Of a DNA stretch of 20,194 bases, positions 1 through 7,406 are shown piece after piece (position 1 is the first letter of the stretch; the number at the start of each line of letters is the position of its first letter). Below the pieces are notes generated by a model. The model ran no database searches, was not told where the DNA came from, and saw nothing but the letters and a program-made list of their open reading frames with translations. This stretch comes from an uncultured Oscillibacter sp. (GTDB lineage Bacteria > Bacillota > Clostridia > Oscillospirales > Oscillospiraceae), in contig URXS01000027.1 in assembly GCA_900551885.1 (NCBI GenBank), forward strand, positions 1-20,194. Reading direction: 5' to 3'. Position numbers and translations under genes: made by a program.

Positions 1-27
1 GGAAACCGCCATACTCTGCATGAAAGC

Positions 28-58
28 AAGAATCCCCCGGCCAGGCCGGGGGATTCTT
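28..58 (-). terminator. Rho-independent terminator of the catabolic operon
   Basis: A 13-bp perfect stem (28-40 with 46-58) closes on a 5-nt loop. On the minus strand it is followed by a T-rich run (TTGCTTTC). It lies 30 nt beyond the stop codon of the amidohydrolase gene and so ends the minus-strand cluster. Confidence 0.85.
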
Positions 59-87
59 GAAACCAGGGGACCATTCCCTGTTTGCAA

Positions 88-912
88 TCAATACATCTCT
101 GTGATCTTCTGATAGGTCTCCACACGGCGGTCCTGGAGATACGGCACATCGGTGGCGCGGTGATAGGCCACGTCGTCCAGGTCCACCGTGTGGACCAGCA
201 GGAACTCCTGGTCCACAGGCGCCTCCGCAAGGAGGTGGCCACGGAAGTTGTAGATCTTGTTATTGCCGAACATATGGCAGTCGTCTTCCGTGCCCACACG
301 GTTGATGCCCGCCACAAAGCAGCAGTTCTCCAGGGAACGGGAGGCAAAGTAAACATCCCACATATCCTTGTCCCGAATGGGGAACGCACTGGGGCAGAGA
401 ATCAGCTCAGCGCCGGACAGGGCCAGGATGCGGGAGACCTCGGGGAAACCGCCGTCATAGCAGATCATGAGGCCCACCTTGCCAAAGTCCATGTCAAAGA
501 CAGGATAGCGGTCCCCGGCTCTGAACCAGAACCGCTCGCCGGCCCACAGGTGGGTCTTGTTGTAGGTCCCCATCAGTTGGCCGTCTCTGGAAATGACAAT
601 CAGTCCGTTGTAAAGCAGGCCGGGGATTTTGCTCTTGAGCACGATGGGGGCGACGATATACATGTGGTGCTTTTTGGCCAGCTCCGCCAGAAACGCAAAC
701 GTGGCGCCGTCCGGGTCCTCGGCGACTTCAATGTACTTGGGGCCGATGATGGAGGGGCTGTAGCCGGTGGAGAACATCTCCGGGAAGCAGATGATGTCCG
801 TATGCTGCTGGGCAGCCTGCTCGATAAACTCCTTGGCTTTGCGCAGATTCGCCTCCTTGTCCAGCATGACGCAATCCATCTGGACAAGCCCGATTGTAAC
901 GTTTCGACTCAT
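88..912 (-). CDS. Nitrilase-superfamily carbon-nitrogen hydrolase (amidohydrolase)
   Basis: This 274-residue protein has the complete Glu-Lys-Cys triad of the nitrilase (CN-hydrolase) superfamily: E45 in FPEMFSTGY, K119 in YNKTHLW and C151 in MICYDGGFPE. A further Glu (E126, GERFWF) lies in the usual position. The family cleaves C-N bonds of amides, N-carbamoyl amino acids, carbamoyl-diamines or, more rarely, nitriles; it is cytosolic and usually oligomeric. The sequence does not fix the substrate. The ATG at 910-912 was chosen because AAAGGG sits just upstream. The frame stays open to 1077, but that extension runs into the M18 gene and does not look like protein of this family. It is the last gene of the minus-strand cluster, 130 nt after the M18 stop. 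An N-carbamoyl or amide hydrolase would fit next to a racemase and an NCS1 permease, but that role is inferred. Confidence 0.9.
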   Translation of the reverse strand: MSRNVTIGLVQMDCVMLDKEANLRKAKEFIEQAAQQHTDIICFPEMFSTGYSPSIIGPKYIEVAEDPDGATFAFLAELAKKHHMYIVAPIVLKSKIPGLLYNGLIVISRDGQLMGTYNKTHLWAGERFWFRAGDRYPVFDMDFGKVGLMICYDGGFPEVSRILALSGAELILCPSAFPIRDKDMWDVYFASRSLENCCFVAGINRVGTEDDCHMFGNNKIYNFRGHLLAEAPVDQEFLLVHTVDLDDVAYHRATDVPYLQDRRVETYQKITEMY

Positions 913-1042
913 AGTATTTCCCTTTCTGATGGCGTTTTTCGTAAGAGTGCAAGCTCTTTCGCAAATGAACCCATATGGCGGGAGTCCGCGCCATCCCGGC
1001 TCCCTGGGAGGAGGCCTGACATCCCCCGGTGGTCTCTCCGCT

Positions 1043-2350
1043 TCATCGGACGGCGTAATCCTCTTCCCCGTTTTCAATCAGGGAGGAGGAAAACAGGGCC
1101 CGGGCCAGTCCAACCAGCTCCGCCGTGTCCCTGCTGCCGCAGGTCTCATAGGGAGAGTGCATGGCGAGCTGCGCGATGCCCACGTCAGCCGTCTTGACCG
1201 CCACGTGCTGGACGGAGATATTGCCCAGCGTGGTCCCTCCGGGAATGTCGGAGTGGTTGGTGAATGTCTGTAATCTCACGCCTGCCTTTTCCGCAAGCAC
1301 CCGGACGATAGCCGCGGAGACCGCGTCCGTGGTGTATTTCTGATTTCCGCTGTACTTCAGCACCACGCCGCCACCCAGACGGGGATGGTTGACCGGGTCA
1401 CACTTGTCTATGTAATTGGGGTGCATCCCATGGGCGTTGTCGGCAGAGAGCATGAAGCTCTGGGGCAGTTTTTCCAGGTACTCGCCTTCCGTCAGGCCCA
1501 GTCCCGCCGCGATTCTGCGAAGCGTGTCCTCCAGGAAGGCGGACGCCGCCCCCTGTTTGGTGGAGGAGCCAATCTCCTCGTTGTCGAATACCACGTGTAC
1601 CGGAACGCTCTCCCCCGGGCCGCTCTCCAAAAAGCCGCTCAGGGACGAGAAGGCGCACTGAAGATCGTCCAGCCTGGGGCTGGAGATGAATTCCCGCTCC
1701 GCGCCCCACACGCTGGGTGCCTGCCGGTTGTAGACAAACAGGTCGTGCCCCACAATGGCCCCCGCGTCCAGACCGCACTCCCGGGCAATGAGCTCCAGCA
1801 GGTCCTTCGCCTCCGCTGTTCCGTACAGGGGCAGCAGATCCCGCTGCACCTTATATTCATACCCGGTGTTGACCGCCCGGTTCATGTGGATGGCCAGGCT
1901 GGGGATCAGCAGCAGGTCCCGGTCCACATTCACAAGACGCATGCGGACGCCCTCCGCCGTCCTTACCAGGACCCGGCCCGCCACCGACAGCGGGCGATCG
2001 AACCAGGGGGCCAGCAGCGCACCACCGTACAGCTCCACATTGAGCTTCCGGTAGGCTCCGTCCACAGTCATCTCCGGATTTTCCTTGATCTTGAACACCG
2101 GGGAATCGCTGTGGCTGGCCATGATCATAAAACCACGGAATTGCTTTTCCGGCACCCGGAAGGCAATGAGGGCGGAGCCATTTCTGGTGAGAAAATACTT
2201 GCCGCCCTGCCGGATCGTCCAGCTTCTGCTCTCCAAAAGCTGCTCATAACCGGCCTCCAGCAAACGCTGCTTTTGTCCCTCAATCACGTGGTAAACACTG
2301 GGGTGACCCTGAATAAAGTCCAGAAGTTCTCTGTTGTAATCTCTTTCCAT
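1043..2350 (-). CDS. M18-family aspartyl-type aminopeptidase
   Basis: This 435-residue zinc aminopeptidase is of normal M18 length and complete. Visible family motifs in order are MASHSDSPVFKIK (zinc ligand H80), SPRLDDL (bridging D228 region), FDNEEIGSSTKQGA (E258/E259), SADNAHGMHPNY, GGGVVLKYSGNQKYTTDA and AMHSPYETCG (zinc ligand H398). The family removes N-terminal residues, often acidic ones, from peptides in the cytosol as a large tetrahedral complex. Two ATGs compete, at 2359 and 2350. The AAGGAG lies only 1 nt from the first but 10 nt from the second, so 2350 was chosen. The gene is 240 nt downstream of the AroM gene and 130 nt upstream of the amidohydrolase gene. A candidate promoter in the upstream gap suggests it can also be expressed apart from the first four genes. 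Confidence 0.92.
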   Translation of the reverse strand: MERDYNRELLDFIQGHPSVYHVIEGQKQRLLEAGYEQLLESRSWTIRQGGKYFLTRNGSALIAFRVPEKQFRGFMIMASHSDSPVFKIKENPEMTVDGAYRKLNVELYGGALLAPWFDRPLSVAGRVLVRTAEGVRMRLVNVDRDLLLIPSLAIHMNRAVNTGYEYKVQRDLLPLYGTAEAKDLLELIARECGLDAGAIVGHDLFVYNRQAPSVWGAEREFISSPRLDDLQCAFSSLSGFLESGPGESVPVHVVFDNEEIGSSTKQGAASAFLEDTLRRIAAGLGLTEGEYLEKLPQSFMLSADNAHGMHPNYIDKCDPVNHPRLGGGVVLKYSGNQKYTTDAVSAAIVRVLAEKAGVRLQTFTNHSDIPGGTTLGNISVQHVAVKTADVGIAQLAMHSPYETCGSRDTAELVGLARALFSSSLIENGEEDYAVR

Positions 2351-2489
2351 TGTTTCCATTCTCCTTCAAACCGGCGAAGCTGAACGGAGGTGCCGCCCGG
2401 CCCGTCCGATCGAACAGTGGGCGGTTTTCTCCGTCTGGAATTCGCGTAAGCCCGGCCAGGGTACAGACTCCCGGCCTTTTCGCTGTTAT

Positions 2490-2513
2490 CCGGCAGCCGT
2501 TTCCGCCTGCCGG
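2490..2513 (-). other. Hairpin in the leader of the M18 gene
   Basis: CCGGCAG at 2490-2496 pairs with CTGCCGG at 2507-2513 around a 10-nt loop. No T-run follows on the minus strand, so it is not a standard terminator. It lies between the candidate internal promoter and the M18 start and could slow or protect the transcript. Confidence 0.35.
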
Positions 2514-2539
2514 GAGCCGCATCACGTTCCGGCCCCGCC

Positions 2540-2569
2540 ATTATAGCATTCGCCGTGGGAAAATGTCCA
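2540..2569 (-). promoter_or_regulatory. Candidate internal promoter for M18 and amidohydrolase genes
   Basis: On the minus strand there is TGGACA (2564-2569), an 18-nt spacer and a perfect TATAAT (2540-2545). The -10 is preceded by TGC, an extended -10 element. Transcription would begin near 2533, giving a leader of about 180 nt before the M18 start. It sits directly after the AroM stop codon. Confidence 0.6.
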
Positions 2570-2590
2570 CAGGCCCACATCTGTACCTCT

Positions 2591-3256
2591 TTATACGATC
2601 TCCAGCAACACACGGGCCGCCATAGTCCGGGACAGAATCACTGGCCTGGAGATCGCCTCCGAGGCGAAATCCCGCATTTCCCTGCTGTAACCAAAGCAGT
2701 CCATGACTGCCAGATCCACATTGGCCTCCCGCAACTGGGCGACTGCCGTCTCAGATCTCTTTTCCAAATAGGGATTCCATTGGACGGGGACCACCGTCTC
2801 AACGATTCTGCTCCACTTTTTCCGGATATCCTCCATCTGGGCCGCCTCCGGCGTGATGATGCCGATGCGGGAGACATTATTGAGCGAGGCCACAATGTTG
2901 CAGATGACCTTGCTGGGATAGATGAGCGGCACTTTCGACGTAAAGACTTCCGGAAACTCTCCGGTGCACATGATGAGGATCGCGCTGACACCCTGGGCCT
3001 GCAGCGCATCGATCCGCCGCTGCATCAGCGGCAGGATCTTCTGCTCCTGGAGGGTTACGGCGGTGCCGTCCCGCATTCTGCTGACAAGGGTGTTTCCCGT
3101 GCCGTCAGGCCGCAGCTTCTCCACGTCCTCCAGCGTCAGTCCATCCAGCGCACCGGCCTGCAAAAGCTCGATGTCGCCCCGCAGGATCTCCGCAATGTCC
3201 CCCATCACGTCGTTTCTGGGAGCCTGACCGATGGTGATGGCGCCAATCTTTTTCAT
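2591..3256 (-). CDS. AroM family protein
   Basis: This 221-residue protein begins with the AroM-type MKKIGAITIGQAPRNDV and keeps the family length. The E. coli namesake is linked to aromatic biosynthesis only by regulation; no reaction is established. Two cysteines sit in loops after beta strands: C97 in IMCTGEFPEV and C187 in VMDCFGYSREM. This two-cysteine layout resembles the Asp/Glu racemase and arylmalonate decarboxylase superfamily, so an isomerase-like or decarboxylase-like role is possible (inference). The start ATG overlaps the stop of the DUF1177 gene by one base (TGATG), implying translational coupling and matched amounts of the two proteins. DUF1177 and AroM being adjacent is, as I recall, a recurring pairing across bacteria. 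No membrane segment or signal peptide is visible. Confidence 0.88.
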   Translation of the reverse strand: MKKIGAITIGQAPRNDVMGDIAEILRGDIELLQAGALDGLTLEDVEKLRPDGTGNTLVSRMRDGTAVTLQEQKILPLMQRRIDALQAQGVSAILIMCTGEFPEVFTSKVPLIYPSKVICNIVASLNNVSRIGIITPEAAQMEDIRKKWSRIVETVVPVQWNPYLEKRSETAVAQLREANVDLAVMDCFGYSREMRDFASEAISRPVILSRTMAARVLLEIV

Positions 3257-4194
3257 CAGATATCCGCCCCCATCGTCTGGAGATGGCTCATCTTCCCGTA
3301 TTTCTTCTCAAGAAGGTGGAATTCCGTCTGATCATAGAAGCTGCACTTTCCCGCGGTAAAGGCCTTGGCTACCTCCATGGCGAACCGCGCCGTCTCCTCC
3401 ACGTCCACAAAGTGGGAGGCGCCTGTGGCGCAGCCGGCAACGGGCTGCTCCGTGGTCACTGCCACGCCGATCACCGGTGCGCCGGTGGCAGTGGCGGGTT
3501 GAAGGATGCTGTTGACGTGATAGACGCCGTTTCCGTAGGGCGTAATGTCCTGCATGGAGACGCCGAAGGTATGAGGTGCCTTTCCCGTCGTTCTCTGCAT
3601 CACATCCAGAATATCACTGCTGTAGCGGAGGATGTACCCCTCCTTCACTGTCTGGGAGATGGCAAAGCCGTTGACGTTGATGATGCTGTTCCCCTTTGTG
3701 GTATCGATGGACAAAATCGCCTCCATGGCCTCGTCCACCTCTTCCCGGTTCATAGTGGCCATATCGACGGGGGACCCCATAAAGGGCACAGGCTCATGAG
3801 GCTGTGTGGGCGCATGCGGACAGAGCTGGGTACAGACGATCACATCACCCTCCAGGACGTCTCCCTTGGTTTTCATCTCAATCAGTTTCGCGGCAACGGC
3901 CAGGGCACACAGGGCACCGTCACCGTCAGACACATATCCGATCACCTCCGGTCTGGCTCCAATACCGCCCAACCGGCCCACAATGCCCAGGGTCGGTGCA
4001 GAGCCGCCGGCCGTCTTCCCGTTCTTACCGGAAATCACAATCTTGATGAAATCCGTGGAATGGGTCCCGTCCTGGATGGTCTTTACGGTAATATCCGCGT
4101 CGCCCTTGTTCTGCAAATAGTTCTTCACTTCCCCGCCGGACACATATGCGCTGTCCAGCAGGTCAAATACTTCCATAACTTGTTTGATCAGCAT
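3256..4194 (-). CDS. DUF1177 domain protein, probable uncharacterised enzyme
   Basis: I recognise this 312-residue protein as DUF1177, a family without an assigned reaction. Conserved-looking blocks are GIVGRLGGIGARPEVIGYVS (70-89), DGDGALCALA (90-99), CPHAPTQPHEPVPFM (125-139), VNGFAISQ (174-181) and GCATGASHFVDVEE (254-267). The clustered Asp, His and Glu residues (D90, D92, H127, H133, H261, E266) could form a metal site like that of a zinc hydrolase; this is inference. No signal peptide or membrane segment is visible. The ATG at 4192-4194 was chosen because AGGAG stands about 7 nt upstream. The in-frame ATG at 4248 would overlap the racemase gene. The gene follows the racemase stop by 13 nt and overlaps AroM by one base, so it is firmly within the operon. 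Confidence 0.88.
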   Translation of the reverse strand: MLIKQVMEVFDLLDSAYVSGGEVKNYLQNKGDADITVKTIQDGTHSTDFIKIVISGKNGKTAGGSAPTLGIVGRLGGIGARPEVIGYVSDGDGALCALAVAAKLIEMKTKGDVLEGDVIVCTQLCPHAPTQPHEPVPFMGSPVDMATMNREEVDEAMEAILSIDTTKGNSIINVNGFAISQTVKEGYILRYSSDILDVMQRTTGKAPHTFGVSMQDITPYGNGVYHVNSILQPATATGAPVIGVAVTTEQPVAGCATGASHFVDVEETARFAMEVAKAFTAGKCSFYDQTEFHLLEKKYGKMSHLQTMGADI

Positions 4195-4207
4195 GTTGAT
4201 TCTCCTG

Positions 4208-4867
4208 TCACAGTAATTGCTCATTCCGCAAACACGCATAATAGGCAAACAACCCCTCGGCCATAACGGGGTCGATGACCGGAAGGCCGCATGCCTTCTG
4301 GATGACGGGTGCGATTTGGATGGTACTCATTCCGGTGCACGCCAGGGCGATACAGTCCGCTCCGCAGGCTTTCAGTTCCTCTGCCTTGCGGATCACACTC
4401 TCGCGGCCCTCGTCCGTCATCAGATCCAGTGTACAGGTCACATGGTCCGGTCTTCCCAGATGGATCAGGTCCTTTCCCAGAATCTCCTGATAGCACTCTG
4501 GAACATCCTCCATAATACCGATAACGCCGGCCCGTTTTCCAAGGCTCCGCGCCACCGCACATACGGAGGAGCCAGCGCCGATCACAGGGACCGTCAGCTC
4601 TCGCCGCAGCTCCTGCACAGCCGGGTCGTCACAGCAACTGATCACGATGGCATCGGCGCCCTGATGGGCCCTTGCGACCTCCATGATCTTTGGAACTGCC
4701 AGCGCCTTCGTCTCCGGATCACAAACCCCCCGGGGCTGGTCTTCAATACAATATGAGACTGTATGCAGTTGGGGGTAATACTGCTCGATCAGGCATCCGT
4801 GCATTTGGAGAAGTGCCTGATCTTCCAGCGTAACGACGCGGATAACGACGACTTCTTTCCGCTCCAT
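4208..4867 (-). CDS. Asp/Glu/hydantoin racemase family protein
   Basis: This 219-residue protein has the two-cysteine racemase architecture: C78/C79 in IVISCCDDPAV and C177 in ALACTGMSTI. These are the expected acid/base pair for cofactor-independent racemisation, as in hydantoin, allantoin, aspartate and glutamate racemases. GAGSSVCAVA and VIDPVMAEG match conserved substrate-binding loops. It most resembles the hydantoin/allantoin-racemase side of the family, but the substrate cannot be read from sequence. The ATG lies 4 nt after the permease stop (TAAAGGTATG). The AAAGG is too close to act as a normal SD, so translation probably depends on coupling to the permease. Together with the permease it suggests interconversion of enantiomers of an imported compound. 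Confidence 0.88.
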   Translation of the reverse strand: MERKEVVVIRVVTLEDQALLQMHGCLIEQYYPQLHTVSYCIEDQPRGVCDPETKALAVPKIMEVARAHQGADAIVISCCDDPAVQELRRELTVPVIGAGSSVCAVARSLGKRAGVIGIMEDVPECYQEILGKDLIHLGRPDHVTCTLDLMTDEGRESVIRKAEELKACGADCIALACTGMSTIQIAPVIQKACGLPVIDPVMAEGLFAYYACLRNEQLL

Positions 4868-4871
4868 ACCT

Positions 4872-6227
4872 TTACCGGGCTGCTTCCTTGCGGGTGAGCT
4901 TGTTGACGATGAGCACCACCACCACGGAGCAAGCCATTGCCACCAGTGCGGTGGGGATCACCGTGGAGAGCTGCACCATGAAGGGGACACCGAATCCAAT
5001 GGGGGGCTCGTTCATGCAAAAGCCCACCAGGCAACCAGCGATGGCACCGATGCTGGTGTCCGGCCGCACATTGGGAATCTTGTCCATCAGCTCAAACTTA
5101 TAGCTGTCCGCATTCTTCAGGATGTAGAAGTCCGCCAGCATCGCACCGGTAATGGGGGGAACCACCACGCTGAGGATGTTCAGGAAGGGAACCAGCCAAT
5201 CGATCATACCGATGGCGCCCAGAATGGTGGCGATGATACCACAGATCGCCGTGGTAATCCAGCGGGGCAGCTTGATAATGCCATGGCAGGCATTGGTCAG
5301 GCCCAGAACGGACTGATAGAGGTTGTTGTCGTTGGTGGTCCAGGTGGCCACCACAATGATGAAGGCCGCAATGTACCCGAAGCCCAGCACATTGATCAGC
5401 GTGTTGGTCAGATCGTTGGACTGGAACGCGCAGGCAAAAATCGCGCCGCAGATCACAACCGCGGGATAGCCGATGGTGAAGCCCAGAACGATGCCAATGG
5501 AGGAATCCTTGACGGTCTTGGAGTATCTGGTGAAGTCCTGTACGATGGACACACCCACAATGAAGCTGCCCACCATCAGGGACACGGCAGAGGCAAAGGA
5601 GATCGGAACTACCGGTGCGGCGGAGAAGACCTCACCGGCGGGAACGATCGTAAAGGTTTTGATAACACCCGCAATTACCAGTAGGAACAGCAGGGGCACA
5701 CCGAACTGGGAGAGGGTCTTGATGCCTTTGTAACCAACGATGGCCGTGATCATCATCAGCAGGCCGCCGATGACGATGCAGGCCGTCAGGTTCACGTCAA
5801 TGCCTGCCGCCAGCTTGAACATGCTGGTGATGCTGCTACCGAAAAATGTGCACTGGTAACCGAACCAACCGAAGTTGCACAGGGCGTTGATGATGCCGAA
5901 GATGATGGCACCATATGTACCAAAGGTAAATCTGGAAGAGACCGTGGAAGACAAGCCGCTCCGAACGCCGATGGCGCCCACCAGACAACCAACCACTGTC
6001 AGGATGATACCGCCGATCAGCACGGCCGCCACCGTGGGCCAGAACCCGAGGCCCAGCGCGATCTGGCCGCCCAGGGTAAATGCTGTCAGGCAGAAGCCAA
6101 CACCCAGCCACACAAAGACCTGGGCTTTCCAGGTGTTCTTCTTCTCCTCAGGAACGGGAGAAAATTCGTAGTCATTGAACGCTTCTTTCGTTTCCGCCGC
6201 AGCCACGGCCTTGCTTTTCTCTTCCAT
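4872..6227 (-). CDS. NCS1-family permease (cytosine permease-like)
   Basis: This 451-residue membrane protein has about 12 hydrophobic segments and clear nucleobase-cation-symporter-1 marks: NFGWFGYQ (118-125), QDFTRYSK (230-237) and WTTNDNNLYQS (296-306). The last is nearly identical to the CodB signature. NCS1 carriers import cytosine, purines, allantoin, hydantoins or vitamins with H+ or Na+. The start at 6225-6227 is supported by AAAGGGGAAAGAAG just upstream. The in-frame ATG at 6320 is rejected because it overlaps the -10/TSS region of the promoter. This is the first gene of the minus-strand cluster, behind a near-consensus promoter and divergent from a LysR regulator, so uptake is likely the inducible first step. 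No nearby cytosine deaminase is present, which argues against a plain codBA role. Confidence 0.93.
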   Translation of the reverse strand: MEEKSKAVAAAETKEAFNDYEFSPVPEEKKNTWKAQVFVWLGVGFCLTAFTLGGQIALGLGFWPTVAAVLIGGIILTVVGCLVGAIGVRSGLSSTVSSRFTFGTYGAIIFGIINALCNFGWFGYQCTFFGSSITSMFKLAAGIDVNLTACIVIGGLLMMITAIVGYKGIKTLSQFGVPLLFLLVIAGVIKTFTIVPAGEVFSAAPVVPISFASAVSLMVGSFIVGVSIVQDFTRYSKTVKDSSIGIVLGFTIGYPAVVICGAIFACAFQSNDLTNTLINVLGFGYIAAFIIVVATWTTNDNNLYQSVLGLTNACHGIIKLPRWITTAICGIIATILGAIGMIDWLVPFLNILSVVVPPITGAMLADFYILKNADSYKFELMDKIPNVRPDTSIGAIAGCLVGFCMNEPPIGFGVPFMVQLSTVIPTALVAMACSVVVVLIVNKLTRKEAAR

Positions 6228-6322
6228 CTTCTTTCCCCTTTCAAAATCTTTTTGTTGAATTGCAGATTTTCCAAACAAACACAGCATTTCCCTGCATGCA
6301 AGCAAGAAAATATTTATCACTT

Positions 6323-6351
6323 ATTATATACAGCGGCTTTATTGATGTAAA
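6323..6351 (-). promoter_or_regulatory. Promoter of the permease-led catabolic operon
   Basis: On the minus strand there is TTTACA (6346-6351), a 17-nt spacer and a perfect TATAAT (6323-6328). The predicted start point is near 6316, giving a leader of about 90 nt to the permease ATG. Confidence 0.8.
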
Positions 6352-6370
6352 TAGCAAATAAGATCACAAT

Positions 6371-6392
6371 ATTTTGAAGTTTTATTCAATAT
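6371..6392. promoter_or_regulatory. Candidate LysR-type regulator binding site
   Basis: TTGAA (6374-6378) and TTCAA (6385-6389) form an inverted repeat with a 6-nt spacer, and the imperfect dyad extends outward to 6371-6392. Its centre lies about 65 nt upstream of the predicted permease start point, the usual position of the recognition site for LysR-type activators. Its length also suits the T-N11-A pattern of the family. Binding by the adjacent regulator is inferred. Confidence 0.55.
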
Positions 6393-6460
6393 TATTCAGT
6401 GTTGCTTTTTAAAAATATTTTTACATTATATTTAATTTATGGAAGATTTTTTTAATTGTA

Positions 6461-6490
6461 TTGACAATTTGAAAGAATATATTCTATTAT
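6461..6490 (+). promoter_or_regulatory. Promoter of the lysR-type gene
   Basis: A perfect TTGACA (6461-6466), an 18-nt spacer and TATTAT (6485-6490) precede the regulator. The spacer contains the perfect palindrome GAATATATTC (6475-6484), a possible autoregulatory contact. The -10 covers an in-frame ATG at 6489, which therefore cannot be the translation start. Confidence 0.75.
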
Positions 6491-6521
6491 GAAATTGAAG
6501 AAATATTCAAAGGAGTTAGAC

Positions 6522-7406
6522 ATGTCTCTCTATTCCTGGAATGTCGTAGCCATGGTGGCTGAGCATCACAGCATCAGTCAGGCCGCAAATATTCTCAATC
6601 TGTCCCCCTCCGCCGTAAGCCACATGGTCAAAAAAGTGGAGGAGGGCGTAGGCTATCCGCTTTTTATTCGGGAGCGGAACCACTTTGAATTGACAAGCAA
6701 TGGAAAAACGCTGCTTCCCTACATACAAAATTACTTGAAATCCGGAACTGCCTTGCAGGAGGAAGCATTGCGGCTGAAAAATTCAGTGGAGGGCTCCGTT
6801 CATCTTGCCGCTTACAACAATGTGATCCGAAACTGGCTGCCGGCCATTCTCAAGCGGTTTCATGAAAAATACCCCAATATCAAGATCTCCATCCGCCAGT
6901 CAAATGACGTGCAGATCATGCAGTGGATGGAGAGTGGTGAGATCGATCTTGCCATTGTGTTCAACTCTTACTACAACGCCTCTTCCTTCATACCTCTCCA
7001 CAAAACGCCTGTGGTCTGTTTCACGCCCAAAGAATATGCTCCCCGCAATGGTACATATATGACCGCCGAGGATCTCCGGGATATGCCGATCATCCTGCGC
7101 ACAGAAAATTTTGACCGGGAGACAAACTACGTCCTGTCCAACGCGGGTATTCCCTTCAACTCGGTCTTCCGTATTGACAACGACGAATCCTGTTATGAGT
7201 ATATCCGGCAGGGTTTCGGGTTCCGCATCACTGCCGCCATCACCTATCCGCAGGATGATCAGATCAAAATGTATCCCATTGAAAACGCACCGTACCGCAC
7301 CATTGGACTGATCACTGTCTTTCCCCAGTATATCTCTCCCACAGTGAATCTCTTTCGCAAAGAGGTCATTTCCTTTTTCTCCGACAACAACCTCATGAAC
7401 GTCTGA
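6522..7406 (+). CDS. LysR-type transcriptional regulator
   Basis: This 294-residue protein has an N-terminal winged helix-turn-helix (about residues 1-60, with SISQAANILNLSPSAVSHMV as the HTH core). A periplasmic-binding-type effector domain follows from about residue 90 (VHLAAYNNVIRNWLP onward). The length is typical of the family. The ATG at 6522 follows AAGGAG with 7-nt spacing. The regulator is transcribed divergently from the permease-led cluster, the standard arrangement in which a LysR activator controls the neighbouring catabolic genes in response to a substrate or intermediate. The effector domain is not close enough to a known regulator for me to name the ligand. The gene is visibly less GC-rich than the metabolic genes to its left. 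No clear terminator follows directly. Confidence 0.93.
   Translation: MSLYSWNVVAMVAEHHSISQAANILNLSPSAVSHMVKKVEEGVGYPLFIRERNHFELTSNGKTLLPYIQNYLKSGTALQEEALRLKNSVEGSVHLAAYNNVIRNWLPAILKRFHEKYPNIKISIRQSNDVQIMQWMESGEIDLAIVFNSYYNASSFIPLHKTPVVCFTPKEYAPRNGTYMTAEDLRDMPIILRTENFDRETNYVLSNAGIPFNSVFRIDNDESCYEYIRQGFGFRITAAITYPQDDQIKMYPIENAPYRTIGLITVFPQYISPTVNLFRKEVISFFSDNNLMNV

Noticed and set aside
82..1197. Long plus-strand open frame (371 codons) opposite the amidohydrolase gene
   Set aside because: It is antisense to a protein with a full catalytic triad; its translation has no recognisable domain and arises from the GC-rich codon pattern of the real gene.
4872..6227. Calling the permease CodB (cytosine-specific)
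   Set aside because: The signature is shared by the whole NCS1 family and there is no cytosine deaminase gene; the neighbours point to another substrate.
6228..6320. Start of the permease at 6320
   Set aside because: It would overlap the start region of a near-consensus promoter; the start at 6227 has a strong SD and the usual NCS1 N-terminus.
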